DNA of 64,000 nucleotides from Pterobdella sp. o SKG-2022 (taxonomy: Eukaryota; Annelida; Clitellata; Hirudinida; Piscicolidae). The stretch lies in contig OZ038326.1 of NCBI GenBank assembly GCA_964035795.1, forward strand, positions 8,897,700-8,961,699. Direction: 5' to 3'. The translations under genes and the position numbers were made by a program. How positions within the stretch are numbered: the stretch's first letter is position 1; each line of letters begins with the position of its first letter. Of the stretch, positions 1 to 41,454 are shown piece after piece. The notes beneath the pieces are model-generated. The model saw only the letters and a list, made by a program, of their open reading frames with translations, did not search any database and was not told where the DNA came from.

Positions 1-84
1 CTGCAATGTACTAGGGTGAAAGTCAGGTACGACGCAGCCATCAGCACCAAGCCAGACATTGGAAATGGAGTTGCTCTTCTCAAT

Positions 85-300
85 GATACTGTGTGGTGGT
101 GTGAGGGTTGTGTGGTTATGTGAGAGGTGTGGTGGTAGGAGATGTGTGGTTATGTGAGAGATGTGGTGTTTGGAGAGATGTGTGGTTATGTGAGAGATGT
201 TGTGGTGGGAGATGTGTGGTTATGTGAGGGATGTGGTGGTAGGAGAGATGAGTGGTTATGTGAAGAATGTGAAGTGTGGTTAGGTAAAGGGTGTGGTTGT
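85..300. repeat. GT-rich minisatellite, 34-36 bp unit
   Basis: The word TGTGGTTATG recurs at about 111, 145, 181, 215 and 251, with a degenerate copy near 275, giving spacings of 34, 36, 34, 36 and 24 bp. The rest of each unit is G- and T-rich. One frame stays open across the array and gives a Cys/Gly/Trp-rich repeat peptide, but this is the usual result of a repeat without stop codons and I do not call it a gene. Confidence 0.8.
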
Positions 301-1259
301 GTGAGAGAACTAAAATTTTTAGATTTAAGAGATAATTTTAGAAAAACTTACTCTAATGAAAACTGCCTTTTATGTAAAAAATATATTGGAAGAACAGAAA
401 ATTTATTTTAAAAACCCTTTTCGAAGTCAATATATAAAAAAAGATTCGAAGGAAGATAATTTAAAATGACTTTAAAAAACATAAAATATTAAATGAATAT
501 TTAAAAAAAAGCTTTGGAAATAAGAGGTACAAGTAACTTGGTTGCATTTTGTTCTATTTTTTTATCAATTTTTGTCTCGGAAGTTGCATTTGCAAAATTG
601 ACAATTTTTTTATAATTCCAGTAAAAAGTATACAGTATTAAGTCGCTTAATATAATTCTCGGATTTTATGAGATAGAAAGTAAATCTTGCTGAACAAAAA
701 CGCTATTTCTGTTACCACAAAATATTGCTCATTTGAAACGTTGAAAAATATTACTCTAAATTCGAAAACAATAAAGTTTTCTTCAAACTCGAACAAAAGC
801 AATTCACAGGTTCAACCCAGCAGAGTTAACAAAAAAAATATCTGACTTGATTACTTTATACAACGTGTGATACAACGATATGCACCGCGTAACCTACCGG
901 AAAGATACCCCGTGTAACCTAAACTCTTTCCATTGTTATTATTAATTCTATTTCATTGATTTCATTGTCTCGTTAATTTTATATTCTAACTTAGCTAAAG
1001 TTTTTTCATTTTTATTCTTTTTTAATTGTAGAACATCTATATTTTTTAAAATAAGTTTTGCATATCTATTGTTTTTGCTCATATTTCAAAATTCATAGTT
1101 ACTTAAGTTTCACATAATATCTTCATCACTATGTCTAGTTTGAAAATTCATATTAGTTTCTTTTTGCTTACCTATAAAGTTTTCTTTTCAAGCGTGCAAT
1201 AATACCCTTTTTTCTTAGTTATTTGTCTTTGAATTATTTCGGTACTGCTTCTGCGCAGA
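301..1259. other. AT-rich sequence without a recognised gene
   Basis: This stretch has many stops in all frames and no recognisable motif. It may be intergenic DNA or the 5' untranslated part of the retroelement that starts at 1260. Confidence 0.5.
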
Positions 1260-2508
1260 ATGGAAGCAAGTGACAATGCCTCTAAACAGTGTAAAATTTG
1301 TGGTGAAAAAAAGCGAAGAAAACCATTCAGAGATTGCTCTTCATGCCTTAAATATTTTCATTTAACATGCTTTTCCCCTAAATCACTTCTGCCAGTCTGA
1401 CTACATGGGAGTGTTCAAATTGCACCAACTTGAATATTTGTAACTTTCCAATATCACGTGAAAATCAGACTCAGGTTACAACTTTTGGTAAATCTGCTAG
1501 TGACACCATAATTTCTTCATCGCGATTCCTGCAGGAATACAACACACCGCTCAAGATACCTAAAAACTCACGAGTCTTAGTTGCAGAAACCCTCACCGAG
1601 ACAATTAAAGACGCGTTCAATGATTTGAACAATTCTTTAGAATGGGAGAAACTTTTCAATTTCACTCAACTCATTTTGGCTGTCCCACGTAACCTCGACA
1701 ACGCCTCACTTCATCCACCACATTTGAAGCTGCTAACCTAACTGCTCTTTGAATAAAAGATGGTGGTACTCGTCCTATCGCAGTCGGCAATGTGTTTCAC
1801 AAACTAACATCCAAAATCATTTCCCGTAGGGTAGTCAATGACCTTAGCAACGAGCTCCGACCAATCCAATTAGGTGTTGGTGTTCGCGATGGATGTGAAG
1901 AGGCCGTACACTCTATTCGTGACTATATTTCTGATTATCAGAACAACACTTCTAAAAGTATTCTTATTAAGCTTGATATGAAAAACGCTTTTAAGGCCGT
2001 TCGCCTCGATCATCTTCTTGAAGTATGTCACCACCGTGTCCCTTTCGCTTACAACCTAGCTCAGCTCGTTTACCAACATCAATGCAAACTTTTCTGTAAG
2101 GACCAAATAATATCATCAGCCTCCGGAGTTCAACAATCTGATCCTATCGGTCCCCTACTATTCGCTTTAGCTGTTGACGACATAACAAGGTCAGTTTCTA
2201 CACCACTTAATATATGGTATCTAGACGATGCAACTTTATGAAGACCAGCTGACAAAATCATTCATGATTTGGGAACCATCCTTCCTGCCCTCTCTATGAT
2301 CGGCCTTGAAAAAAATGCATCAAAATCTGAGGTCGTAAACTTAAATCTGAACGCGTTCGACTTTCAAAAGGCTTTGGAAGAGATCCTAGGCATACTGAAA
2401 GAGGTCAAGGTCACCCCTCCTGAGAAGCTAATAATGCTTGGCGCATCAATTTCTAGCTCTGCAGTCAAAGATTCTCTTTCAGCCAAACACTCTCAGCTGC
2501 TGAAATGA
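1260..2508 (+). pseudogene. PHD finger plus reverse transcriptase part of the PHD-RT LINE
   Basis: The frame starting at ATG 1260 reads CKICG, CSSC, FHLTC and, after a one-base frameshift near 1400, WECSNC. This is the full Cys4-His-Cys3 spacing of a PHD finger with the usual tryptophan two residues before the last pair. Frames at 1430-1741, 1792-2241 and 2269-2508 continue the protein; stops at 1741 and 2241 interrupt it. Some sequence between finger and RT (near 1741) looks deleted. RT palm motifs are at about 1972-1995 and 2218-2238. Confidence 0.65.
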
Positions 2509-3420
2509 TTTATAGATTGTCATATCTAAATGCCCATCAAGCGTTTTTCCTCCTTAAAAATAGTCTTGCAATAGCCAAACTTCTTTTCATTCTAAGGTGC
2601 TCCCCACAGGTATCGCAAACATGAGCTTATAAAATATGAGCAAACTCTTGAGAAAAAAGCCGCCAAAATTGGAAATATTGATGACACAGACTGTTTGTAA
2701 GCAAAACCTCTGATTAAACATGGAGAAATTGGTCTTCGTTCACCCTCCGATCTTGCTTTCACAACTTACCTCTACTCACGCGTAGCATGTCGGTCTTTGA
2801 TCTCTGATGTTCTCAATAACATTAACGGACACCAATCAGAGGTCAAATTCGTTGCAGTGACAGAAGTCTGGGTTAAAAAACATCTTCAGATTTCCTTCAA
2901 CCCTTATTCCAACACATTGGATGAATGTGTGAAGCGTCGTACAGCCAATTGAAAAAAACTTTGAACCAACACAAACTTGCATTCTTAGTTTCTGCCTCAC
3001 ATAATTGTTCTTGTGTCTAGCTGAACTGTTTGCCAAACTCAGCAACAGGCGGGCTGCTAGACGACGGGTCTTTCAAGATTGCAATATCCCTCCATCTTAG
3101 ATTGCGTTTATGCTCGCCGCAAAAATGTCGTTGTGGAGCTCAAATAGACCTTCTTGGCAGACATCCGTTATCCTGCAAATTAAATGCTAGATGCATCCCT
3201 AGACATCAAGTATTGAACAATTTAATCAAACGCGTCCTAGACAAAGCTGGATTTTCCAGTCAGCTAGAATCAGTAAACTTTGACAGAGGAGACGGCAAAC
3301 GGCCTGATGGGCTTACCATTTTCTCTCATAAGGCTTGCAACTGCCTCATTTGGGACGCTACCTGCTCTGATTCTTTTTCGCTTTTCCACATTTCAAAATG
3401 TTTAAACATGTTGAAATGGA
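1260..3420 (+). mobile_element. Decayed LINE with PHD finger, reverse transcriptase and R2-like C-terminal nuclease
   Basis: Three coding blocks lie in order on one strand and are broken by frameshifts and stops. An N-terminal PHD-type zinc finger (1260-1440) is followed by a reverse transcriptase (about 1759-2500) with the motifs LDMKNAF, QQSDPIGPLLF and YLDDATL. The C-terminal block (3030-3390) has CRCG...GRHPLSC, a Cys-Cys-His-Cys cluster, then GDGKRPDG and LIWDATC. That order (zinc cluster, then P-D and a downstream D) is the signature of restriction-like endonucleases of R2-type LINEs. No APE nuclease is seen. The QQGDP motif has become QQSDP. The family is clear as a retroelement; the link to the R2 group is inference. 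Confidence 0.75.
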
Positions 3421-3464
3421 GAAAATACATATATATTCGCAGAGCCATATTTTCGTCCTGTTAG
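3030..3464 (+). pseudogene. R2-type restriction-like endonuclease domain of the PHD-RT LINE
   Basis: The open frame shows CRCGAQIDLLGRHPLSC, then IPRHQVLNNLIKR, then RGDGKRPDGLTIF and LIWDATCSD. In R2-like LINEs a CCHC cluster precedes an R-H-N/D helix and the catalytic PD...D motif; the same order is visible here. The last 60 or so residues after CSDSF look like readthrough into unrelated AT-rich DNA. It is separated from the RT frame by several stops. Confidence 0.55.
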
Positions 3465-3599
3465 TGGTTAAAACCTGGTATCTTTGGTTTTCATGTCTTT
3501 ATTTTTGTCTGATTTGGGAAATCGCATATCTAAGGCTAGAGATGAGCCCAGAGAATCTAAATAGCCATTGTTCGTGGTAACGCTCAGACAACTCGCTGT

Positions 3600-4080
3600 G
3601 CAGTGAATGACTAATAATAATAAAAATAATATTATATATTAATTTATGACAATAATGAATATTTAAAGAAATTGTCTTTTGATCAATTGATGACGGATAC
3701 TTTACTACATGCTAATACACACGTATATAGGAATTTGAAAATTGAATAGATCTTTTGCAAAACGGTGAAAAAAAAAATTAATTAATTATTATGTAAATAA
3801 ATAAACAAATTAATTAATTAAAATATGAATTAATGAATAAATAAATCGATTAATTAAGTAATTAGAATATAAATAAACGAATAAATAAATAAATGAATGT
3901 AACATGCTTGCCACAATAACTAGGTGCAAAACAAACAAATACTAACAAAGAATAGACTCGGTGGGTCCTAAACCGTCTTTGTCGACGTGGCTGAAGTAGT
4001 TGATGTTGGAACAGGAGTACTTTCCACTGCGATTTTCTCCTGCCAAACATTCCCGCATTCATTCATTTTTATCACGTATT
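3600..4080. repeat. AT-rich tract with TTAA/AAAT simple repeats
   Basis: Between about 3776 and 3900 the sequence is built of short words such as TTAATTAA and AAATAAAT. The surroundings are AT-rich without a supported gene. This tract separates the PHD-RT LINE from the L2/CR1-like fragment on the other strand. Confidence 0.6.
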
Positions 4081-4109
4081 TATTTTCAGCGTACAGTTCA
4101 AAAAAAAAC

Positions 4110-5360
4110 TTGCATCTAAGGTGCTCATATGTTTGTGAAGAATTATGAAGTTGCTAATGGTGATTTTTCAAAAGTTTGCAAAAATTTTTGAAAGAATGTA
4201 ATGAGCGCGAGTAAAACGAAAAAGAAATTTCACAGACGTAGAGCCTGATGAGAGAAAAAGTGACTTAAAAAAATCTTGAAGAAACAGGTTGATGAAGCTG
4301 AAGACCAGAGTACAAAGATCTGAGAGGTTAATGCGTGTGCCTAATAGACAAGAGATCAAAAAAATAAGCAGGTTGTTTGAGGTCAAGAATGTTGACGATA
4401 AGCCAAAAAAATTCAGATTTGCATAATTGGGAAACTGGTAGCCAGTGCAAATGATCAAGACAGTTACTGGAATAGCTAAAGTAATCGGCATGGATTTGGA
4501 GGGATTGAAGATAAAAGATAATTTGGCAGAGAAGAAAATTTCAGTAGTTTAACCTGCTGAGGTAATGAAGATTAGCAGTGGCTAAGGTATGAATTAACGT
4601 GTGTTTTATAGCTTGGATAAGCAAGTTGGAAGATTGGATCGTTTGAGAAAAAAAATAGAAAAATTTCAAATTTGAGTCTAGAGTGGCATTTAAGATTTTG
4701 AGCTTGAAAAATAAAATAAGTGTAGTGCCGTCGAGAGTTGCCACAGAAGGAAGATTATATTTGCTAGAAAAAAAAGCTTTCAACAAACATCATCTCACTT
4801 TTTGATAGAGTTTAGTTTTAGTTCACTGGGAAAATCAAAAAATATAGAGCGGAGAGACAACTGGATAATTTATGGAGAGTAGGGTTAGGATCTGGGTAAA
4901 AGACTTCAGTGAAAAGAGTGCTGTCATTACCAAACTGGTGAAAAAGCAAGTCGTGTTTTTCAATAATGCTACACAAAAGTGATGTACAAAAAGAAAAGAA
5001 GATTGACCCTGAAACGGAGCTCTGTGGCACGCCTGAGTTAAGTGATGTGAGAAAAGAAGAAAAATTGTTTAGTTTAACAAACTGAAAACGTTGAGAAAGG
5101 TAGGACCAAAATCAAGAAAAAGCGAAAGCAGAAATGTTGAAGCGTCTATTCAGAACGTTTATTTGGATATTATCGAGGATGTCGAAAGTAGCAGAAACGG
5201 CGGCATGTCTGTGAAGAGGGAAGCTTGTGTTGGACTAATTTGAGTTCACCTAAACGGACTTTAAGCGGGTTGTCGTGAAACGTACAATTTAGGGTGGTGA
5301 AATCACTGGCCAACATAGAATTTGAAGAAAGGAAATGATCGGGACCACAAAGGGCTATTA
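4110..5360 (-). mobile_element. L2/CR1-like LINE fragment (RT core to 3' end)
   Basis: Reading the minus strand from about 5350 down, the frames give FVKLNNFSSFLTSLNSG and VPQSSVSGSIFFSF, a decayed form of the RT motif V-P-Q-G-S-V-L-G-P. FGNDSTLF stands where the catalytic Y/F-A-D-D is expected. Further down come LHWLP and NILDLKQPAYFFDLL, typical of the 3' half of L2/CR1-like elements. Frames at 5030-4818, 4786-4541 and 4491-4168 carry the pieces. The 5' half is missing and the catalytic aspartate pair is damaged, so it is dead. Confidence 0.7.
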
Positions 5361-5589
5361 GGCGATTTTGAAGTCAGTATTTTATTAATACCTTGCAAGC
5401 AATTTACGCCGTGCTTTTTCTTATCAATCACAAACTTTTTCTCACTTTGGCCATATGCCCTTTACTGCTTCTTGTTCCGCGCACAGGCATTATTTAAATA
5501 TGCTTGAAACGCGCTTATATTAAGTATGTAATTATATACTAATTATGTATAATAATAATGAAAAATACCTAAAAAATAGATAGAGAAGC

Positions 5590-8500
5590 ATTAGGGTTTT
5601 GCAACTTAATTGTCCTTTTGCAAGAATCTTACGAGTCTTCTTAGGCAGCAGTCAAACTTTGAGCATATAGATATTCCCACAGATCATAGTCGTTATGTAC
5701 CATCACTGAATGACTCTTTGGTATGCATTCTGTACTTATCAAGTGCGGTTCGAGTCTTTTATTTGACGCAGTATGACTCTAAGCATCTTATTGCCTTAGA
5801 ACATCTTGAAACACGAATCTCTTTGATAGCAATCAGTCTATAATGCCAGTTCAGTCAGCTTATTGAGTTATACTAACAAGGCTAGAATGCATCGTCCAAT
5901 GTTACCAAAAAAACACCATTATAGGAAGCGACGCGAATGCTCGGTCACCTACATGGTTCGGTGAAAATTTGGATGACAGAGGAAAGAACTGGATCGAGTT
6001 CATCCATCATTACAACCTTATGGTCGGGAATAGACGGTGTCTGGTAGCCACACTTATGAAGGCACAGGCCGTTCCAATACTGACCTATCTCTGTCTGTCT
6101 CTGCGGGTCTAAAAAATCTCGTTAGTGATTGGAAAATCACGGATGACCAGATGAATAGTGATTACGCATATATTATTTATGCCTTGAGATTGATCTAAAC
6201 AGACTAGAGCAGGGCAAGAACCTTGTCCGACAAAGATACTGTTTCAGGAAAACTGATTGAAACGTCTTTTAGACGTGCATGAAAAACTCCGAAATTTTGT
6301 TGCAACCAAACCTGGGTGGAAATGGAACTATGAATGAAGTGTCTTGTTTGATTGGAAAAGCGATCGAATGTTCGACTTCTCAAAAGAAAGCAACTGTTCC
6401 TCGGTGGACACTCAAACACATGAAGCCCGAAAGGGCTTTCAGAGGGCTAGAAAACAACTCAAAAAGAGAAAAGTTGGCTTTGGATGCGTGAAGGGAGAGG
6501 AACCTTTTATTCGTAAGCGTAATTCTTACAATAAACTGTTGAAAAAAACCAAATGGGATTTGTGGTACGCGTTTCTAGAGCAATATCTCAACGAAAGTTA
6601 TGAGCCTAACCCTTGGAGTCTCATTAATAAATGTGCCAAAAAGGCCTCCAGCAGCGATTCCTTTTTTTATTTTTTGAAAAAAGAGGACGGGACGCTTACA
6701 TTCAGTTGGCTGGAATCAGCGTCAGTTCTGCTAAACAAGTTTCTCCTAAAGACGAGGTGGTGTGTGAGGCTGTGGCTCACCAACACACTAGTTTGAAATC
6801 AGCAGAATAATCAAACTCAAATCTCGATTTTCTCATATCTATAGATGAGTTAGCCCTAGTAATAGCCAGGTTGCGGAACAAAAAACCTCCGGGTCTTGAT
6901 GGCCTCAGAAATGAGCACATCAAGTTGCTGTAGAGCACTTGTCCAAATCAGCTATTACACCCTTATAACAAAATGTTTCCCTCCGGCACATTCCCTCCAC
7001 AACAGAAAGAGGCAAAGCTAGCTGTAATCCCTAAAGATAAAAATGCTGATGATTTAGCCAGCTCTTACCGCCAAATTTTCTTGCTAAATGTGTTTGGAAA
7101 GGTTTTTGAAAGAATCCTGGTCTCTAGAATTGAGTGTGATTATGAAGAGTGCATGCTTAGCTCAGCGTCTTAATTTGGCTTCAAACCTGGATTGAGCGCT
7201 GAGAATGATTTGAGCTGTACCCTCAAGAATGTTCTCACAGCAGGCTCCGAGTATGTTGTTTGCATTTATGTAGACATACAAGGGCCTTTGATAATATATG
7301 GTGGCCTGGAATAATTCACAGAACTACCCAAGCAGGTGCGTCTAGCAGGCTACTGGGATTGGTACAGAGCTACTTCGACCAACGCAAGATTGTTCTTAGC
7401 AACGGCGCTGAAGTGATCTAGAAGTACGCGGAAAAAGGATGCCCTCAAAGGTCCGTTCTTGGACCATATGCTTGGAGATGGTGCATTGATGAGCTACTAC
7501 ATGAAGCCTCGTGCAAGTGGAGTGCTCTACAGGTAGAGTGTGGCATATGCAGATGACATAAGCATAGTGGTTAAGGATAACTCTAGGGTAAAACTAGAAG
7601 CTTCAGCAAATGAATGCTCCAAGATTCTAGGGCGTTGGTGCAATAAGTATAAGCTAACTATTTCTAGTAGTAAGATTAAGTATAGCTTGGATAAAGGTAG
7701 CTTTAATCCTGAGAGAATTCCTGTCATATACAATTATGGTGTACGCATACAGGACGTCAAGGTATATAAGTATCTTGGAGTCTTACTTGATAACAAGCTT
7801 AATTTCATAGACCACATAAAGAGTCTCAGAACACGAACTATGGTGTATGTCATGGCACTTTGGCGGCATGTAGGCTCTTGTTGGGGCATCAAAAGGAATG
7901 TTCTGGAAATTTTATTAAAGACTGTAGCATGCTCATTATTGAACGACAGCTCTTGTTGGATAGAGAGATATGGTCAGTCATGTTATGCGGCATCTTTTTG
8001 TCATACAGAGGTGTGCCTTCTTAGAATCAGCGTGTAGGCTTTCAGATACTAATGCTCTAAAAGTCGTTGCTGGCCAACCTCTTCTGGATTTAGTCATTGG
8101 GGCAAGGGCTCATAAAAAATCGATGAAAAAGAATATACCCTGTGTTTTCCAAAATTTCATCTATGAGGGTGGAGAGTCGGATCATGGGATCGCTCTCGAC
8201 AATCTTGAAACTGCGGTGGAATGTGCGTAGAAACGTAAACGGGATGAACCCCAAGAGACAGACTGACAAAGTTCATTCCTAAAGTAAACTTTGTGGCAGA
8301 AAACCTATGGTTTGAACCCTCTGTGCTATGCACAGATTATCACTGGATATGGACGGCTCAGAAACAATGCAATACTCCGAAATGCGGTGCCATCTGGGTC
8401 GTGTCACTTTTGAGGAGAGAATGAAACGGTTGAAAATTTCTTATTCAACTGCCCAAATTATGCTGCAATCAGACCTACATGGCTCAAGGAATGCATAAAC

Positions 8501-8620
8501 TCCACTAACTGATTGAATCCCAGCATAGGTTTTAAGCCTTCGGCGAACTTGTTGAGCTTACATTATCCCTTGATAATGTTAGCTAGTCTTACGAAAAGCA
8601 TTTTTTTGTTTCACTCACTT
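5590..8620 (+). mobile_element. R1/Jockey-like LINE, decayed (APE endonuclease, RT, C-terminal zinc cluster)
   Basis: Endonuclease remnants begin near 5590 (VLQLNC) and are clear at 5900-6020 (SDANARSPTWFGENLDDRG). The linker follows at 6344-6796, then RT pieces at 6850-7180 (NKKPPGLDG, ASSYRQIFLLNVFGKVFER) and 7540-8037, where AYADDISIVV is the catalytic motif and YKYLGVLLD a downstream landmark. The tail shows a decayed cysteine cluster with FLFNCPNYAAIR-like sequence at about 8430-8480. Many frameshifts are present. The nuclease and tail resemble the R1/I/Jockey group; the exact clade is tentative. Confidence 0.75.
8555..8584. repeat. Hairpin near the 3' end of the R1/Jockey-like element
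   Basis: AGCTTACATTATC (8555-8567) is followed after four bases by GATAATGTTAGCT (8572-8584), its reverse complement with one mismatch. A perfect hairpin with the same arm core is at 18738-18786. Confidence 0.6.
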
Positions 8621-9048
8621 CTAGGTTTTCTCAGTTTATTCTTTTTTTCATTTACTTTTTCATATAAATACATTTAGTTATAGACTTTGTGGCTTTATTC
8701 TGCACTTCACTGACTTTCTTTTATATCTTGTATTAATTGTGTTCCCTGATTTTCCTGGTCTCAAATCTTCTTGCACCATTCCTACTTCTTATTCATACTG
8801 AATCTTTTTTGAATGAAGCCATGCATGATTCTTTAAAATTAAAGTTTAAGATTCAAAACAAATGATTATAAAAAGTTTTGCATTCATAAAATGATGTAAT
8901 CAAAATAAATTTTTCAATAAAAATGTGCAAGAAAGAATTTATAAAACGTTGCCATGTGAAAAGTCAAATTTTTACAATAACTTGAAATGATTTTCTTTTA
9001 AATAATCCATGTATTTTAAAATTATTATTCTAATGCACGTAACTGCAC
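8621..9048. other. AT-rich non-coding stretch
   Basis: No supported coding sequence. It would be the start of intron 1 of the CACNG-like gene on the minus strand, running up to the 3' end of the R1/Jockey-like LINE. Confidence 0.4.
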
Positions 9049-9247
9049 CTTGTTGGCAACAAGTTCTCCAGAGACCACTGTAGACTACAGTTACTTGCAC
9101 ACTTCCGTTTGAAAGAGCATGTCTCTCAGTGGTTTTGACCCAGTAGTTGGTGGTAGTGGCGATGAGGAGACAGCAGAATGAACCCCAAGCACCCACTTGA
9201 CCTATAAGCCACAATACATGCTGGGTAGAACTCCTTAAGTCATCCAT
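9049..9247 (-). CDS. First exon of a CACNG/TARP-like, claudin-fold membrane protein (partial)
   Basis: The exon encodes 66 residues plus one base. A first membrane helix (about residues 11-31, VLWLIGQVGAWGSFCCLLIA) is followed by TNYWVK and then VVYSGLWRTCC. The G-L-W...C-C signature in the first extracellular loop marks the PMP22/EMP/claudin superfamily, and T-x-Y-W plus SGLWRTCC matches the voltage-gated calcium channel gamma/TARP branch best. ATG 9247 is chosen because it leaves a short N-terminus before the helix. The exon ends at a GT donor (9048-9047) in phase 1. Members have four helices, so three are missing; no later exon was found downstream, where a LINE occupies 5590-8620. Confidence 0.6.
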
Positions 9248-9262
9248 TCGCAAAGTACACAA

Positions 9263-10252
9263 CGTTCAAAAATGTGACATCACAAAGGTACTTGGATATT
9301 TTGAAATTGAAGCGTACGACTCTTGTACGACATACGTACGATCGGGCTTCCTTTAGTCTTTGACAGTTTTTGGAAAATGTGTTTAATAATTTAGCTGAAA
9401 GAGTAAAAATTCTCGAAAATGCGTAAAAAAAGATTTTAATTACAAGCTATGAAAATCGTTTTAAAACTCCCTTCAGTCTTCCTCCTGCCATCTTTATTGA
9501 TCTTGTACACCCACAAGCACAATGGCATACAAAAAATATATTTTTAAAACTTTTATTGAAAATTTAGGTGATTTTTTTGCAATGAAAATTGAAAGAATTT
9601 GTTTATAAATCCTTTTGACATCCATGCATTATAATGAGCAGTGCTCGATGACGACTTCTTGTTGAAAGAGTGAATGGACTATATCGAACGAAGTTCATAA
9701 CCAAATAATACGCCGTAAAGTGATTTATTGCAACAAAGATTGTCATTTGAATTAGTGAGAAGATAAAAGTGGCACCGAAAAACCTTGTAAGTTGCATGCG
9801 GCGAGAAAATCATGGAATGGATCAACAAATAGAATTCGTCTTATTACATACATCCGTTTGAAAAACCTCATGATGGCAATGAGACAAAATGAACCACTAA
9901 AAGCCATACTTGTTTAAATTATTGATTGACAATAACTCTGTCGAGACGGTGCATCGAATCAGGCTTCCCCACGAAAGAAATGTTTTGAAAAAATTTAGAA
10001 TTTCAAAAATATGATAAGAATGTGAAATATTCCAAAATCTCCTAAACCGGGCTGTAGTGAACCGCTTTTTCAAAAATAACTAATTCATTTACTTGAATAA
10101 TCTATACAAATTATGAACAATTCATTTGAATAAAATGCCAAAAGTCAAACACGCATGGCACAAAAATTTCTGAAACAAATTCTCAATGTAATTAAAATTA
10201 GCAAATCACGTCAAGTATTGCCATTGAATTCGCAAACCGGTTGGGGGAGATG
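9263..10252. other. Intergenic region between SIK and the CACNG-like gene
   Basis: About 1 kb separates the SIK stop codon from the next start on the same strand, and it should contain the SIK 3' UTR. A minus-strand frame at 9797-9603 is hydrophobic but has no splice signals or family match that I recognise. Minus-strand AATAAA words occur near 9725 and 9495; which one serves SIK cannot be told. Confidence 0.4.
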
Positions 10253-40306
<30,054 letters not shown>

Positions 40307-40419
40307 TCATATTCAGCAAAACGCAAAAAAGCCAAAATTTTTGAAAAAGTATTCCAAATGCACAAAAGGCATTACAGACGATCTGTGCCTCATTTCTCTT
40401 ATTGCAGCCCACGATATAA

Positions 40420-40482
40420 TGACGCAACTGCTATAAATAGACACGAAAGGCGGAGCTTAATGACGTAGTAAGTGTGACGTCA
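40420..40482 (-). promoter_or_regulatory. SIK: Probable SIK promoter with CRE/ATF sites and TATA-like box
   Basis: The palindromic CRE TGACGTCA is at 40475-40482, a half-site TGACGTAG at 40461-40468 and a variant TGACGCAA at 40420-40427. On the SIK strand a GC-rich CTCCGCC (about 40450-40456) and TATTTATAG (40431-40439) lie between them. The TATA-like element is about 135 bp before ATG 40300, leaving room for a short 5' UTR. Function is inferred from position and motif only. Confidence 0.6.
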
Positions 40483-41454
40483 ATGGCCACAACCCACTCA
40501 CTCCTAGTCGTAATGGCTTAAATGAGAAGCATGAAAAGAAATTTCAAAGAACTTTCAAAAAGCACGATTGAGCATTTCTCGATACGGAGTAAAAAAGGAA
40601 CATGAAACATTTCAATATTTTTTTATAAACTAATTTATTTGATGTTGAAAATTTATCATTTAATTTTTACACAAAAAAATTTTATCAGAGAAAAAATTAT
40701 TTGAAATCTTCTTGGAGTTTAGAACGTTTTAATAAATTTGGAAAAAACTTGCCAAAATACATCAATTGAGAACTATGGGACGGTTCCCTAAATAGAAATC
40801 ATTGCTTAGCCCTTCATTTTATAAAATTCTACTCTTGAACCCTTTGTTTGAACCCTGTATTGTTTTTATCATATAAGCTTTGAAAGAGTAACAATACATG
40901 ACCTAATCTGAAGGAGTTTTATTAAGACTAAACAAAAACTTTATATAAATAAAAGTATTTAATTTTTAAGCGATTTTTTGATTTTTTTGTTAAAAAGCAA
41001 AACAGTGTGCTATAGAATAATCTTTTCAATCACATTTAGCAGCCAGTGAGTAAGAAGCCTGGGCTTGATGAAGGCAAACTACAGTCTTTTAGGGTCTTCT
41101 AACTGAAGAAAGGGATGATGATCCTAATTTATTCCCTGAAAAAAAAGCCCTTCAGCCTTCTGCATGCCTGGATCTTTTGAAGTTGTTTCTTGCTGACTTC
41201 CATGTTGACCAGTTTAGATAAACTTTGGCATTTTTATTCAAATTTTATTTATTTTTTTGGATTTTCAATTTTAACTGAAAAACTACATCTTACAGAGCGA
41301 TAAAGGTAATAAATTAGATAAACTAGGTAAAAATCTCTTGAATAAAAAATATCAATTGAAATAATTAAGTATCCTTGAAACGAAAAAATTATAATCTGAA
41401 TTATAACCAAGTTCATTTACGATAACTATTTAAATACTTATATATCATCATAGT
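40483..41454. other. Intergenic region upstream of SIK
   Basis: AT-rich sequence with no supported gene or repeat family. Confidence 0.4.

Noticed and set aside
142..411. Cys/Trp-rich 89-residue frame at the left end
   Set aside because: It is the translation of a 34-36 bp minisatellite that happens to lack stops; composition follows the repeat.
3776..3900. Possible origin or regulatory element in the TTAA-rich tract
   Set aside because: Only low-complexity sequence; no motif beyond simple repeats.
9603..9797. Hydrophobic minus-strand frame between SIK and the CACNG-like exon
   Set aside because: No family match, no splice signals, and its position upstream of the CACNG-like start fits neither gene. 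A weak resemblance of 9850-9920 to the first membrane helix of that gene was also too short to call.
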